From contig JAYQWG010000013.1 of the NCBI GenBank assembly GCA_038150225.1, positions 1 to 52,916 on the forward strand: DNA of 52,916 bases. Reading direction: 5' to 3'. Position 1 is the stretch's first letter; each line of letters starts with the position of its first letter. The notes under the pieces were generated by a model. It had not been told where the DNA came from. It did not search any database and was given only the letters and a program-made list of their open reading frames with translations. The DNA is from Lucifugimonas sp038150225 (GTDB lineage: Bacteria > Chloroflexota > Dehalococcoidia > Lucifugimonadales > Lucifugimonadaceae). Of the stretch, positions 16,318-24,049 are shown piece after piece. The translations under genes were made by a program, and so were the position numbers.

Positions 16318-16590
16318 CTACTCGCTGTCAGAATAAGTAATCAGCACCGTATCGAAAATCCGGTACAACTTTGTCAGGATCACGGTCACTAGGGTCGTCA
16401 TACCAAGCACGATAAAAAAAATAATCGAACTAATGAACGCGAACGGAATCCAGCTCGCCGGGCAATCGCGAATACCCGAACACAGCCAACCTGCAGTCAA
16501 TCCGTAGCCGAGCGCGACAGCGGCTCCCAGAACGGTGCCGAGAATGAATCCAACAAAAACGGGGCGCCTACGACCAAGAAAATAAATCAT
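16318..16590 (-). CDS. Small membrane protein, unknown function
   Basis: A 90-residue protein with two hydrophobic segments (VFVGFILGTVLGAAVALGYG and WIPFAFISSIIFFIVLGMTTL) joined by a short loop with two Cys (LCSGIRDCP). The N-terminus is basic (FLGRRRP), so both ends are probably inside the cell. No family was recognised. It stands alone between lpdA and the aminotransferase, separated from both by more than 180 bases. Confidence 0.55.
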   Translation of the reverse strand: MIYFLGRRRPVFVGFILGTVLGAAVALGYGLTAGWLCSGIRDCPASWIPFAFISSIIFFIVLGMTTLVTVILTKLYRIFDTVLITYSDSE

Positions 16591-16934
16591 TACCCAATAA
16601 CCTTAGCTCGACGGCGAGCAAATATCCTCTCCACACTCAGCGGGAAGAACTCGCATTGCCCGGCCTTGCCGGAGGAATTTTCGCTGTATGCGTGGTGTCA
16701 ACCCGATGAAAAACCTGTCCTGAGTCTGGTCGAAAGGATCGGGGTCAAGCGGACTATTTCAGCAAGAGAACCTCTTGTCACCCAGATCGAAGCGGGGGAA
16801 TCTTGTCCAATCTGTGCACCTTCTTGCACCGAGTTACGTTCTGTTGTCATCCCGGGCCTGTTTCAGGATCGCGTTCTTACCGCTACCATCTCTCGAGTCA
16901 GTCAACAACCAAACCTCATCAGGAAAAGTCACTC
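16591..16934. repeat. Repeat-rich gap before the aminotransferase
   Basis: No separate gene is supported in these 344 bases. Family B pieces lie at about 16713-16750 (CCTGTCCTGAGTCTGGTCGA, GGATCGGGGTCAAGCGG) and 16848-16875 (GTCATCCCGGGCCTGTTTCA, GGATCGCG). The reading frame of the aminotransferase stays open back to 16803 only because the repeat happens to lack stops. Confidence 0.55.
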
Positions 16935-18317
16935 GTGACACCAATCCCAAACGCCCAAGACCCACGAGCCTTAAGACAGGCCGTCATCGACCACATGCAT
17001 GTCGGCATGACCAACCACACCATCCTCGCTGAGGAAGGCGGACCTCTCCTCATGGAATCCGCCGAAGGCATCTACGTCACTGACGTCGAAGGCAACAGAT
17101 ACATCGACGGCATCTCAGGCATGTACTTCCGCAACGCCGGACACGGCCGCGAAGAAATCGCCAAAGCCATCTACGACCAACTCACCAGCGTCAGTATGAA
17201 CGTCTACTCTGGCGCCACCCCCAAAACCATCCAGCTCGCAGCCAAACTTGCCGAAATCACTCCCGGCGACCTCACCCGCACCTTCTTCTGCCAGGGCGGA
17301 TCCGAAGCCAACGAATCCTCACTCAAAATGGCACAGGCCTACCACGTCCGTATGGGTGACAAAGGACGCTACAAAGTCATATCACGCAAAGGCTCCTACC
17401 ACGGCTCCACCTACGGAACTATGTGGCTCGGCGGACACCCCGGCTTCCCCCGGATCGACTACCAGCCAAAACCCGCCAACGTCGTAACCGTCGGACAACC
17501 CCACTACTACCACGATGAATACGGCTCAAGCTCTCCTGAAGAAAACGGAGAACGCGCCGCCAAAGCAATCGAAGAAGCAATCCTCTTCGAGGGACCTGAA
17601 TCTGTCTCAGCAGTTATTGGCGAACCAGTCTCTCAACCCCTCGGAGGCGTCGTTCCGCCATCCAACTACTGGCCAATGGTGCGAGAAATCTGCGACAAGT
17701 ACGGCGTCCTGCTGATTTTTGACGAAGTAATCACTGGATTCGGACGTCTCGGCGAATGGTTCGGTGCCGACTTCGTTGGCGTCACTCCCGACATCATGTC
17801 CTTCGCCAAGGGCATCACGTCTGGATACTTCCCGGTTGGTGGCTCTATTTCAACCTCAAAGGTCGCCGACGCCTTTGCTGGCGGATCCGACCGCGTTTGG
17901 AGCCATATGTATACGTACTCGGCTCACCCTGGTGGTGCAGCCGCTGCATTTGCTAACCTTGCCATCGTTGAACGAGAAAATCTCGTCGAAAACGCTCGTA
18001 TCCGAGGCGAGCAAATCTCAGAATCTCTGAATGAGATGAAAGACAATCACCCGATAATTGGTGATGTCCGAGGCGTTGGCCTCATCCAGGGCGTCGAGTT
18101 CGTCAAAGACCGTGAGACGAAAGAACACTTCGATTCATCACTCGGCGTCAACTCCATGCTCACGGAAGAACTGAGAAAACGAGGCGTCTGGATTCGCGTC
18201 CCCGCCTACATCCTCCCGTTAGCCCCGCCGCTAACAATCACTGCCGACGAAACCGACACCCTACTATCTGTAATCGACGAGGCTCTAACCGCGGTTGAAA
18301 ACAGGTTGGGGGTATAA
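16935..18317 (+). CDS. Class III PLP-dependent aminotransferase
   Basis: Transfers an amino group from an omega-amino compound or amino acid to a keto acid, using pyridoxal phosphate. Family features are GNRYIDGISGMYFRNAGHG, the motif LLIFDEVITGFGRLGEWF, the PLP lysine in SFAKGITSGYFPVGG, and YSAHPGGAAAA near the C-terminal domain. The start is the GTG at 16935, which has AGGAAAA about 10 bases upstream and gives 460 residues. The 44-residue extension back to 16803 is translated repeat. Closest in style to omega-amino acid:pyruvate and 4-aminobutyrate types; the substrate is not determined. Confidence 0.93.
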   Translation: MTPIPNAQDPRALRQAVIDHMHVGMTNHTILAEEGGPLLMESAEGIYVTDVEGNRYIDGISGMYFRNAGHGREEIAKAIYDQLTSVSMNVYSGATPKTIQLAAKLAEITPGDLTRTFFCQGGSEANESSLKMAQAYHVRMGDKGRYKVISRKGSYHGSTYGTMWLGGHPGFPRIDYQPKPANVVTVGQPHYYHDEYGSSSPEENGERAAKAIEEAILFEGPESVSAVIGEPVSQPLGGVVPPSNYWPMVREICDKYGVLLIFDEVITGFGRLGEWFGADFVGVTPDIMSFAKGITSGYFPVGGSISTSKVADAFAGGSDRVWSHMYTYSAHPGGAAAAFANLAIVERENLVENARIRGEQISESLNEMKDNHPIIGDVRGVGLIQGVEFVKDRETKEHFDSSLGVNSMLTEELRKRGVWIRVPAYILPLAPPLTITADETDTLLSVIDEALTAVENRLGV

Positions 18318-18667
18318 CCGTCATCCTGAACTCGATTCAGGATCTCGTTCCCGATGTGACCCAGATGAAAATCGGGGTCAATTCCCGACCTTACACGAGG
18401 GACCTTCGGTGGAGTTGCTAGGTGCTCGCCCCTCCGTCCGGGCTTCAGAGCGAGGGCCGAGGGTGGCTGCTGAGCTATCTGATACCAAGGACTCATATCT
18501 GCCGGGACATTCACGATCACGCTCGGAACCAACCACACCTATTGACATTTCAGCAGGACAGGACCCAATATCAACGCAGTCTAAGCGGACTTGAAAAACA
18601 GAATATGGATTGAATTCTCCTCCGTTGCTTGACGGGAGCGGGCAGGTGGTGCGTTGTGCCGGATGAC
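18318..18667. repeat. Repeat-rich gap, no clear gene
   Basis: A family B piece begins right after the aminotransferase stop (18318-18390: CATCCTGAACTCGATTCAGG, then GAAAATCGGGGTCAA). A weak family A start (CTCCTCCGTTGCTTGACGGGAG) is at about 18617-18638. The several short frames in between do not resemble proteins. Confidence 0.5.
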
Positions 18668-18850
18668 ATGAAATGTCCGGATTGCGTTGTCGGTGATCTC
18701 CAAACGATGAACATGGAGAACGACGCTTACTACTTTTGTGACGCCTGTGGGTGGTCTGAATGGGATGACGAGGACTTCTTCTTCAAACAGGGTAACCGAG
18801 ACAGGTCGAGAGATTCAGATGGCTTCGACGTAGAACAACTCGACTGGTAA
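18668..18850 (+). CDS. Small zinc-ribbon protein
   Basis: A 60-residue acidic protein with two CxxC knuckles, MKCPDC at the start and CDACGW about 24 residues later, which form a predicted zinc ribbon. The tail is Asp/Glu/Phe-rich (EWDDEDFFF) and ends DFDVEQLDW-like. The start is taken at the ATG at 18668; a GTG four codons upstream is possible. The longer frame from 18629 runs into the repeat. Zinc ribbons of this size often bind nucleic acid or partner proteins, but the role is unknown. Confidence 0.6.
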   Translation: MKCPDCVVGDLQTMNMENDAYYFCDACGWSEWDDEDFFFKQGNRDRSRDSDGFDVEQLDW

Positions 18851-18967
18851 TCCCAACGGTCACATAATCAGGTGACCTTAACCAATATTTCGTGGCGCAA
18901 GTTTGATCCGCCCCGCTTACTCGCGTCTTCCACCCCAACCATACTTCAAAGTCTGGGTCTGACCAAA

Positions 18968-19065
18968 AACTCTCCCCCTTAGTTGATGGAGGGGGTTGGG
19001 GTAGATGAAATACGTTTCCTGCTAACAAGAACGAATGTCCGCGTGGACACTAACGGGAGTACACT
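18968..19065. repeat. Dispersed family A repeat
   Basis: CTCCCCCTTAGTTGATGGAGGGGG hairpin, then GGGGTAGATGAAATACG, then ACGAATGTCCGCGTGGACAC (inverted TGTCC/GGACA) and TAACGGGAG. It ends about 10 bases before the MFS frame. Confidence 0.65.
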
Positions 19066-19074
19066 TCGCCTGCT

Positions 19075-20370
19075 TTGACAGATACAGACCAAGCCTCCAC
19101 CACTTCCGACTCCGCAGAATCAATCGAAGAAGACCAATCCATGTCGGTAGATGAATCAGAGGTAAAAACCGACGCTGGACTGGGCCTTATGTACGGCCTG
19201 TCCGCAGGACACGGCATCAAGCACTTCGGGCAAGGAGCTCTTCTGGTCATGATCCCGAGCATCCGTGCAACCCTCGGACTCGGTGATGTTGCCATTGGTG
19301 GTATTTCTTCAGCCCAATCGATATCTTCTGGAATTGCCAACATTCCAGCCGGAATACTCACCGACATGTTCCGAAAGAAGATCGCATGGATCCTTCTCGC
19401 TTCAATGTTGATGGTTGGAACTGGCTACCTGATTGTCGGAGCATCACCGGTCTACTGGACCCTGTTGATCGGTGTAACGATCATCGGTTTCGGTACATCG
19501 CTGTGGCACGCACCAGCATTTGGCACCCTAGCTGCCAGGTACCCGGAGCGTCGCGGCTTCGCCATGGCTGCTCACCTCACAGGCGCCCAAATAGGAAACA
19601 CTACTTCTCCTCTGATCATTGGATTCCTGCTCGCCGGGTCTATCGGGTCATGGGTTGTGTTCGGTGGGCTCGACTGGCGATGGCTAGCTGTAATCGTTTC
19701 GATCCCGATGTTTCTGACTGGACTGACCGTAGTTGCCAAGTTCAAATCTGCAGGCGCTGAGTCCAAAGGCAACGTGTCGCTTGGAGAATACTATGGTTCA
19801 GCCAAAAGACTGCTGAGTAACCCGGGCGTGATTGGAATGGCATTGCTAGGCGCAATGCGAGGCGCTGTACACAACTCGTTTCAGGTGTTCCTCGTTATAT
19901 ACATGCGTGAGCAGCTGGACTATTCCGACACATTCGTTGGGTTCCACGTAGCCCTGATAACAATGGCCGGAATTATTTCCACTCCGGTCATGGGCAACAT
20001 GTCCGATCGCATCGGACGCCGACCCGTCATTTCATTCGCCATGTCGGCAATGACCGTGCTGGTCTTCCTGTTCCTTCAATTCGACTCAGGAATTCCAATG
20101 ACCATCTTGATCGCTGTCCTGGGGCTATTCTTCTTCTCAGTCATGCCGATCATTAACGCGGCAGCGATGGATATGATCGACTCAGGCTCGGAAGGGTCAG
20201 GGACGGCACTCATGTTCACAGGCGGATCGATCTTTGGATCAATTACACCAATCTTTGCCGGCATCATCAACCAGTCAAATGGATTCCACGGAGTCGTAAT
20301 CTTCGCAGGAGCAATCGCACTGCTAGGTGCAGTTCTTTCACTAGTTCTGCCGATGAAGAGTAAGTCTTAG
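19075..20370 (+). CDS. Major facilitator superfamily transporter
   Basis: A 431-residue inner-membrane carrier with about twelve hydrophobic segments, following a soluble acidic N-terminal tail of about 40 residues (SAESIEEDQS). The MFS loop motif between helices 2 and 3 is ILTDMFRKKIAW, and its repeat in the second half is MGNMSDRIGRRPVIS. The TTG at 19075 is used because the acidic tail looks coding; an ATG at 19141 is a reasonable alternative. The substrate is unknown. The amidohydrolase gene follows in the same direction after about 110 bases, so the pair may handle one compound. Confidence 0.88.
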   Translation: MTDTDQASTTSDSAESIEEDQSMSVDESEVKTDAGLGLMYGLSAGHGIKHFGQGALLVMIPSIRATLGLGDVAIGGISSAQSISSGIANIPAGILTDMFRKKIAWILLASMLMVGTGYLIVGASPVYWTLLIGVTIIGFGTSLWHAPAFGTLAARYPERRGFAMAAHLTGAQIGNTTSPLIIGFLLAGSIGSWVVFGGLDWRWLAVIVSIPMFLTGLTVVAKFKSAGAESKGNVSLGEYYGSAKRLLSNPGVIGMALLGAMRGAVHNSFQVFLVIYMREQLDYSDTFVGFHVALITMAGIISTPVMGNMSDRIGRRPVISFAMSAMTVLVFLFLQFDSGIPMTILIAVLGLFFFSVMPIINAAAMDMIDSGSEGSGTALMFTGGSIFGSITPIFAGIINQSNGFHGVVIFAGAIALLGAVLSLVLPMKSKS

Positions 20371-20481
20371 ATCGCTTCGTCAGCTTTGTATCGCGGAAGA
20401 CTTAGTTCAACTGAATATGTTCAAGCAAGCGGTAATGCTGAGCGACATCAAAAATCCTTCGACGAACTAGAGATCATCACT

Positions 20482-21330
20482 ATGAAAGCAATCGACATCC
20501 ACGCTCATATCCCGCGAATGCCCGGCATCCCTGAGTTCGGCATTGAACCCGGACTGAGAAAGATGTTCAGGATGGATGGCGAACCCGACGACGTTGCGAA
20601 GATGGTCGAGACCTACAGGGCAATAGACACCATAGCGGTGATCTTCTCTGTCGATGCCGAAACCGAAACGGGCGACAAACCGGACCCGAATGATTACGTC
20701 GCCGAAACGGTAAACGCTCATCCTGATGTGCTAATTGGTTTTTGCTCCGTCGACCCCCGGAAAGGGCAAGATTCCATAGACGAGCTGGAGCGTTCAGTTT
20801 CGACGCTTGGGCTTCGCGGTCTGAAGCTGCACCCAATCCACCAGGGTTTCTATCCGGACGATCCACAGTTCACACCGTTATTTTCAAAAGCTGAAGAGTT
20901 GGGTATTCCTGTTTTGATGCATTCGGGATACGCAGCCGCTGGGGCTAACACTCCTGGTGGAGGAGGATTCCAACTCGCTCATGCTCGCCCAATTCCTCAT
21001 GTGGACTCGTTAGCGGCGCGACATCCCGATTTGACGATAATCATGGCTCACCCGGCGTGGCCATGGATTCAGGAGCAAGTAGCTGTCGCACTGCACAAAC
21101 CGAACGTATTCATCGATTTGTCAGGCTGGGCTCCGAAGTACATTCCCAAAGAGTTGATATCCGAGGCGGGCGGAAGACTTCGCCGCAAAGTCCTATTTGG
21201 ATCTGATTATCCGTACATTTCGCCAGCCACGTGGATGGAACAGTTCGATGACCTCGAGATTCGTGATGAAGCTCGACCGTTGATCCTCAAAGAGAACGCT
21301 GCGAAGATCCTCGGTATATCAATCGACTAG
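20482..21330 (+). CDS. COG2159 amidohydrolase-family TIM barrel
   Basis: A 282-residue metal-dependent hydrolase or decarboxylase of the COG2159 group (relatives include ACMSD-type and resorcylate decarboxylases). Metal-site features are AIDIHAHIP at the N-terminus, LRGLKLHPIHQG, VLMHSGYA, IIMAHPAWPW and the late Asp in VLFGSDYPY. The ATG at 20482 is chosen since the protein then begins at the HxH strand as in the family; the extension to 20386 is not family-like. The upstream MFS gene suggests uptake and breakdown of a small aromatic or carboxylic compound (inference). Confidence 0.87.
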   Translation: MKAIDIHAHIPRMPGIPEFGIEPGLRKMFRMDGEPDDVAKMVETYRAIDTIAVIFSVDAETETGDKPDPNDYVAETVNAHPDVLIGFCSVDPRKGQDSIDELERSVSTLGLRGLKLHPIHQGFYPDDPQFTPLFSKAEELGIPVLMHSGYAAAGANTPGGGGFQLAHARPIPHVDSLAARHPDLTIIMAHPAWPWIQEQVAVALHKPNVFIDLSGWAPKYIPKELISEAGGRLRRKVLFGSDYPYISPATWMEQFDDLEIRDEARPLILKENAAKILGISID

Positions 21331-21615
21331 CCCGGTTACTTCTTATCCGAATACGTGTAGGTGCCTTCCAGCCTTGAGAGTTACTTGGGGGGTTCTCGGA
21401 ACTGCGTAAACCTGATAGGGTCACGGAGTAGCCGTCGCCACTCTCGTTAAAAACTAGCGCCCCTCCGGAGGCGTGATTGGAGGGGCGCTAGGGCTCGCAG
21501 CGGAGACTAAATTGCGACTTTCCGAGCCATGGATCATCGCAATGTGCCGAGGTTTGTGTGTCCGCACAAACCTCAGTTCTTCATCTGTTCGTCTCTACGC
21601 GATATACGTGTCTCC
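21331..21615. other. Structured gene-free spacer
   Basis: The 285 bases between the convergent COG2159 and ParB-like genes contain no convincing frame but two strong hairpins. One is the 13-bp terminator-like stem at 21454-21491. The other is a 10-bp stem at 21549-21574 (GAGGTTTGTG, loop TGTCCG, CACAAACCTC). A small RNA is possible; I could not match it to 6S, SRP, tmRNA or RNase P. Confidence 0.4.
21447..21491 (-). terminator. Rho-independent terminator of parB-like gene
   Basis: On the minus strand CTAGCGCCCCTCC pairs with GGAGGGGCGCTAG around a 12-base loop, and is followed directly by TTTTTAA. It lies about 125 bases downstream of the ParB-like stop and would end that transcript. Confidence 0.8.
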
Positions 21616-22530
21616 TTAGACGGTAACTTTTGGCGTTGATGAGTACTGTCGAGGTACCGCAGTCGTCGCGGCGACGCCACCGTTCAGACTCGCCAACGCA
21701 GACTTCAAACGACTGTCGAGAATCCGCAAGCTGCTGATCAGTTTTAACCGTCGGTATTCAGGGATTACCTGGAGCTGCAGTGCGTCGAGCTCCCCCGCGA
21801 TTTTCAGCACGGCGTTTTCAATAAGTTCTGTGTCAGCCTCGACAGGTGCCGCAGGCTGAATGACCGGAGCTGGTTCGGGTCCACGCTCGACCGGTCGTTT
21901 ACCGTTCACAACTTCGTCGATGATTTCTTCGATCGTCAGGGTCGCCGAAGTCTTTGCCCGTCCGACGATGCGCTCGACATGGACACTAGAAAGTCGACCG
22001 TCGATAAACGGCTGTGCGATTTCTCGCTGTCTCGCGTGGTCATCAATGTCGGCGATCGAGCGTGCTTCTTTAAAGGTCAGCTCACCGCTGTTCACCTTTT
22101 CACCAAGCCCTGGATCGAGCGTCCGGATCAGACTTTCATAGTGATGGATTGTCCCGGGCGTTATTCCAGTCCGGCGAGCCAGTTCTTGCTGAGTGATCTC
22201 GTGCTGGTCGCGGTACTCCATGAAGGCGCGACCAAGATCCATTGGGGTGACCAGGGCGGAGTGGTACTGCTCAGCCAGCGAAAGCTCCCAGCGTTCCTGC
22301 TCCGTCACTTCTTCCTTGACCGTGCATTCCACCATGACATCGCCAGCGTCTCGTGCTGCTGCGAGTTTTCTCTCCCCGGCAAGGAGCATATATCCGTCGT
22401 CCGTGGACAGAACTACCGGGTCGCGTTTCGACCTGACAGACCGCGTACTTTCTCGACGTCCATTGGAGCGAGATGGTCGTGGCAGATCCGGGTCCGGAAA
22501 GATCTGATCAATCGGAATTTTCAACTTCAT
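21616..22530 (-). CDS. ParB/RepB/Spo0J-family protein
   Basis: A 304-residue ParB-like DNA-binding protein. The N-terminal domain has DQIFPDPDLPRPSRSN and the conserved LLAGERKLAAARDAG (ParB box I, GERR-like), then SLAEQYHSALVTPMDLGRAF at the place of the ENxQR...DLxPxE motif. A helix-turn-helix follows (ITQQELARRTGITPGTIHHYESLIRTLDP), then a helical part, a Pro-rich linker and a C-terminal helical segment. The start is the ATG at 22530 with GCGAGG just before it; the frame stays open to 22602. No ParA gene is present. Upstream lies a dense cluster of ATTCCAA motifs, a likely binding array, and a divergent DUF5343 gene. Confidence 0.85.
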   Translation of the reverse strand: MKLKIPIDQIFPDPDLPRPSRSNGRRESTRSVRSKRDPVVLSTDDGYMLLAGERKLAAARDAGDVMVECTVKEEVTEQERWELSLAEQYHSALVTPMDLGRAFMEYRDQHEITQQELARRTGITPGTIHHYESLIRTLDPGLGEKVNSGELTFKEARSIADIDDHARQREIAQPFIDGRLSSVHVERIVGRAKTSATLTIEEIIDEVVNGKRPVERGPEPAPVIQPAAPVEADTELIENAVLKIAGELDALQLQVIPEYRRLKLISSLRILDSRLKSALASLNGGVAATTAVPRQYSSTPKVTV

Positions 22531-22555
22531 GTCCTCGCTGAGATTTGAAATAAAT

Positions 22556-22827
22556 TCGATTGGAATTAGTGACCGCCGTCTCCATGGCAATCCGCATTCC
22601 AAATCAGTGAGGTGAATTTTCTAAGTTCCAAAAAGTAGTTTTAAAAACTGTCCAAGACAGGGAAAGGTGCATTCCAAACAACATTTGACTTTGGAATTAC
22701 TGGGAGATAACGTGATTCCAATAAATCCTTGGAATGCGTATTTCCCAGTTCAAATGACCATCTCAGAACAGCAATCGACTATTCCCCCATATGTCCCGTA
22801 CAGGACATTCCAAACATTTTTGGAATT
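22556..22827. promoter_or_regulatory. Cluster of nine ATTCCAA motifs
   Basis: TTCCAA or its complement TTGGAA begins at 22560, 22597, 22626, 22672, 22691, 22716, 22729, 22808 and 22820. Eight of the nine extend to ATTCCAA. Two pairs form palindromes: ATTCCAA-N7-TTGGAAT at 22715-22735 and ATTCCAAA-CATT-TTTGGAAT at 22807-22826. About 0.1 copies would be expected by chance in this length. The array spans the divergent upstream region of the ParB-like and DUF5343 genes and enters the start of the latter. It resembles an iteron, operator or centromere array. The ParB-like protein is the obvious candidate binder, which is an inference. Confidence 0.8.
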
Positions 22828-23491
22828 TCTTGCGGACGAAGGAATTCCGGACAGAATCGACCGCACAGTTTGGGGTCCCAGGTTCTCCGGTAGCTCTGGA
22901 ACCCAGTTAATGACCGCGTTGAAGGTTTTGGCACTGATCGATCCCGAGGGAAGTCCAACGCAGGATCTAGACGATTTGGTGCATGCCGAAGGAGAGGCTA
23001 GACGGTCGACTCTGAGGCATGTCCTGGAGCGTTTTTACACACCGGTTTTCGCGCTGGATTTAACCCGTGCCAGCCGTGGCCAATTCCACGAAGCATTCAG
23101 ATCTTTCGGCACAAAAGAAGGTGTGCTGACGAAATGTGAAGCCTTCTTTATAAGGGCTGCACAGTCCGCCGGAATCGAACTTTCGCGGCACATCACCGCG
23201 GGTCGACATGGCTCCGGAAGAACCCGCTCAGGAACTGCCTCAACTCGACATCGCCCGGCCTCTCCGCCAGCCCCTTTGACAGAGAAAAGCACAACCAAAC
23301 CAGCGCCAGAAGCTCCCGCACAATCCACCCCAAACCAGCTCGAGCTAGCCGACAGAATCCTTGCTAAGTACCCGGATTTCGACCCATCGTGGGATCCCGA
23401 TGTTCAGGCAAAATGGCTTGAAGGAATGACGCGTTTATATGAGGGGCTGAACACATCAAACGCGGATAAAGACGAGTCGCTGGAAAACTAA
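22712..23491 (+). CDS. DUF5343 family protein
   Basis: A 259-residue protein of unknown function. The core (about residues 20-165) matches the DUF5343 pattern as I know it: PYVPYRTFQTFLEFLADEGIPDRIDRTVW, QLMTALKVLALID, PTQDLDDLV, LDLTRASRGQFHEAF and CEAFFIRAAQSAGIELS. A low-complexity Ser/Thr/Pro/Arg linker follows, then a short C-terminal domain (RILAKYPDFDPSWDPDVQAKWLEGMTRLYEGL). The start used is the GTG at 22712, which has GGGAGA 6 bases upstream; a GTG at 22667 and an ATG at 22754 are alternatives. It is divergent from the ParB-like gene across the motif cluster, and its TAA abuts the stop of the convergent acetyltransferase gene. Confidence 0.8.
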   Translation: MIPINPWNAYFPVQMTISEQQSTIPPYVPYRTFQTFLEFLADEGIPDRIDRTVWGPRFSGSSGTQLMTALKVLALIDPEGSPTQDLDDLVHAEGEARRSTLRHVLERFYTPVFALDLTRASRGQFHEAFRSFGTKEGVLTKCEAFFIRAAQSAGIELSRHITAGRHGSGRTRSGTASTRHRPASPPAPLTEKSTTKPAPEAPAQSTPNQLELADRILAKYPDFDPSWDPDVQAKWLEGMTRLYEGLNTSNADKDESLEN

Positions 23492-24049
23492 TTACAGATC
23501 CAGAAGCTCCGGGTAAATCCTGTACTCCAGGATGTTTAGGGTCCTGCCGTCCGGCGTAATCAGGTCGTACTCATCTTCGACATCACCGCCGAGCCCTTCA
23601 GGTATTTTTCGACTGGCTATGTTTGCTTGGTCGACCGGGTACTTCAGGTAGTCGCAGTCGATTTCCTGGGCAGCCCACCTACATAGCGCCGATATCGCCT
23701 CGGTACCGAACCCTTTTCCTTGATGTCGCTCCGCAACCCAGAGTCCGAGTTCCGGAGTTCGTGAGTCAGGGTGATGAATACCGGAGCAACCCACAAAGCA
23801 TTTGGGGTCGTCTCTGAGAACCATCGTCACCTGGTAGTTCGTGCCGTTTAGTTGCCCTTCGATCGAATCAGCAATGAATTTCGCGGTTTCGTCAATCGAT
23901 CGAGCCGGACGCGGAAACATGTACGTCGTAACTCTGTCCGTGAACTCGTTAAAGATTGGGTCAAGATCGGCAAGCCCTGTCGGTCGAATCAGGAGTCGCT
24001 CTGTCTCAACACGCGTTTCTGAAAGGTCAATACGACGTTTCAGGGGCAT
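23492..24049 (-). CDS. GNAT acetyltransferase, RimJ/RimL type
   Basis: A 185-residue N-acetyltransferase that transfers acetyl from acetyl-CoA to an amine, possibly a protein N-terminus. It shows the RimJ/L start VETERLLIRPTGLADLD, the strand ELGLWVAERHQGKGFGTEAISALCRWA with the acetyl-CoA loop R/Q-x-x-G-x-G (HQGKGFG), and the later ANIASRKIPEGLGG. Its ATG overlaps the TGA of the SbcC-like gene (TGATG), so it is the third gene of that operon. Target unknown. Confidence 0.88.
   Translation of the reverse strand: MPLKRRIDLSETRVETERLLIRPTGLADLDPIFNEFTDRVTTYMFPRPARSIDETAKFIADSIEGQLNGTNYQVTMVLRDDPKCFVGCSGIHHPDSRTPELGLWVAERHQGKGFGTEAISALCRWAAQEIDCDYLKYPVDQANIASRKIPEGLGGDVEDEYDLITPDGRTLNILEYRIYPELLDL

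Noticed and set aside
18295..18594. Plus- and minus-strand frames after the aminotransferase
   Set aside because: They are repeat sequence read as protein, without family features or ribosome sites.
22531..22711. Canonical parS site (TGTTTCACGTGAAACA)
   Set aside because: Not found near the ParB-like gene; the local motif is ATTCCAA, so this is not a standard chromosomal parABS locus.
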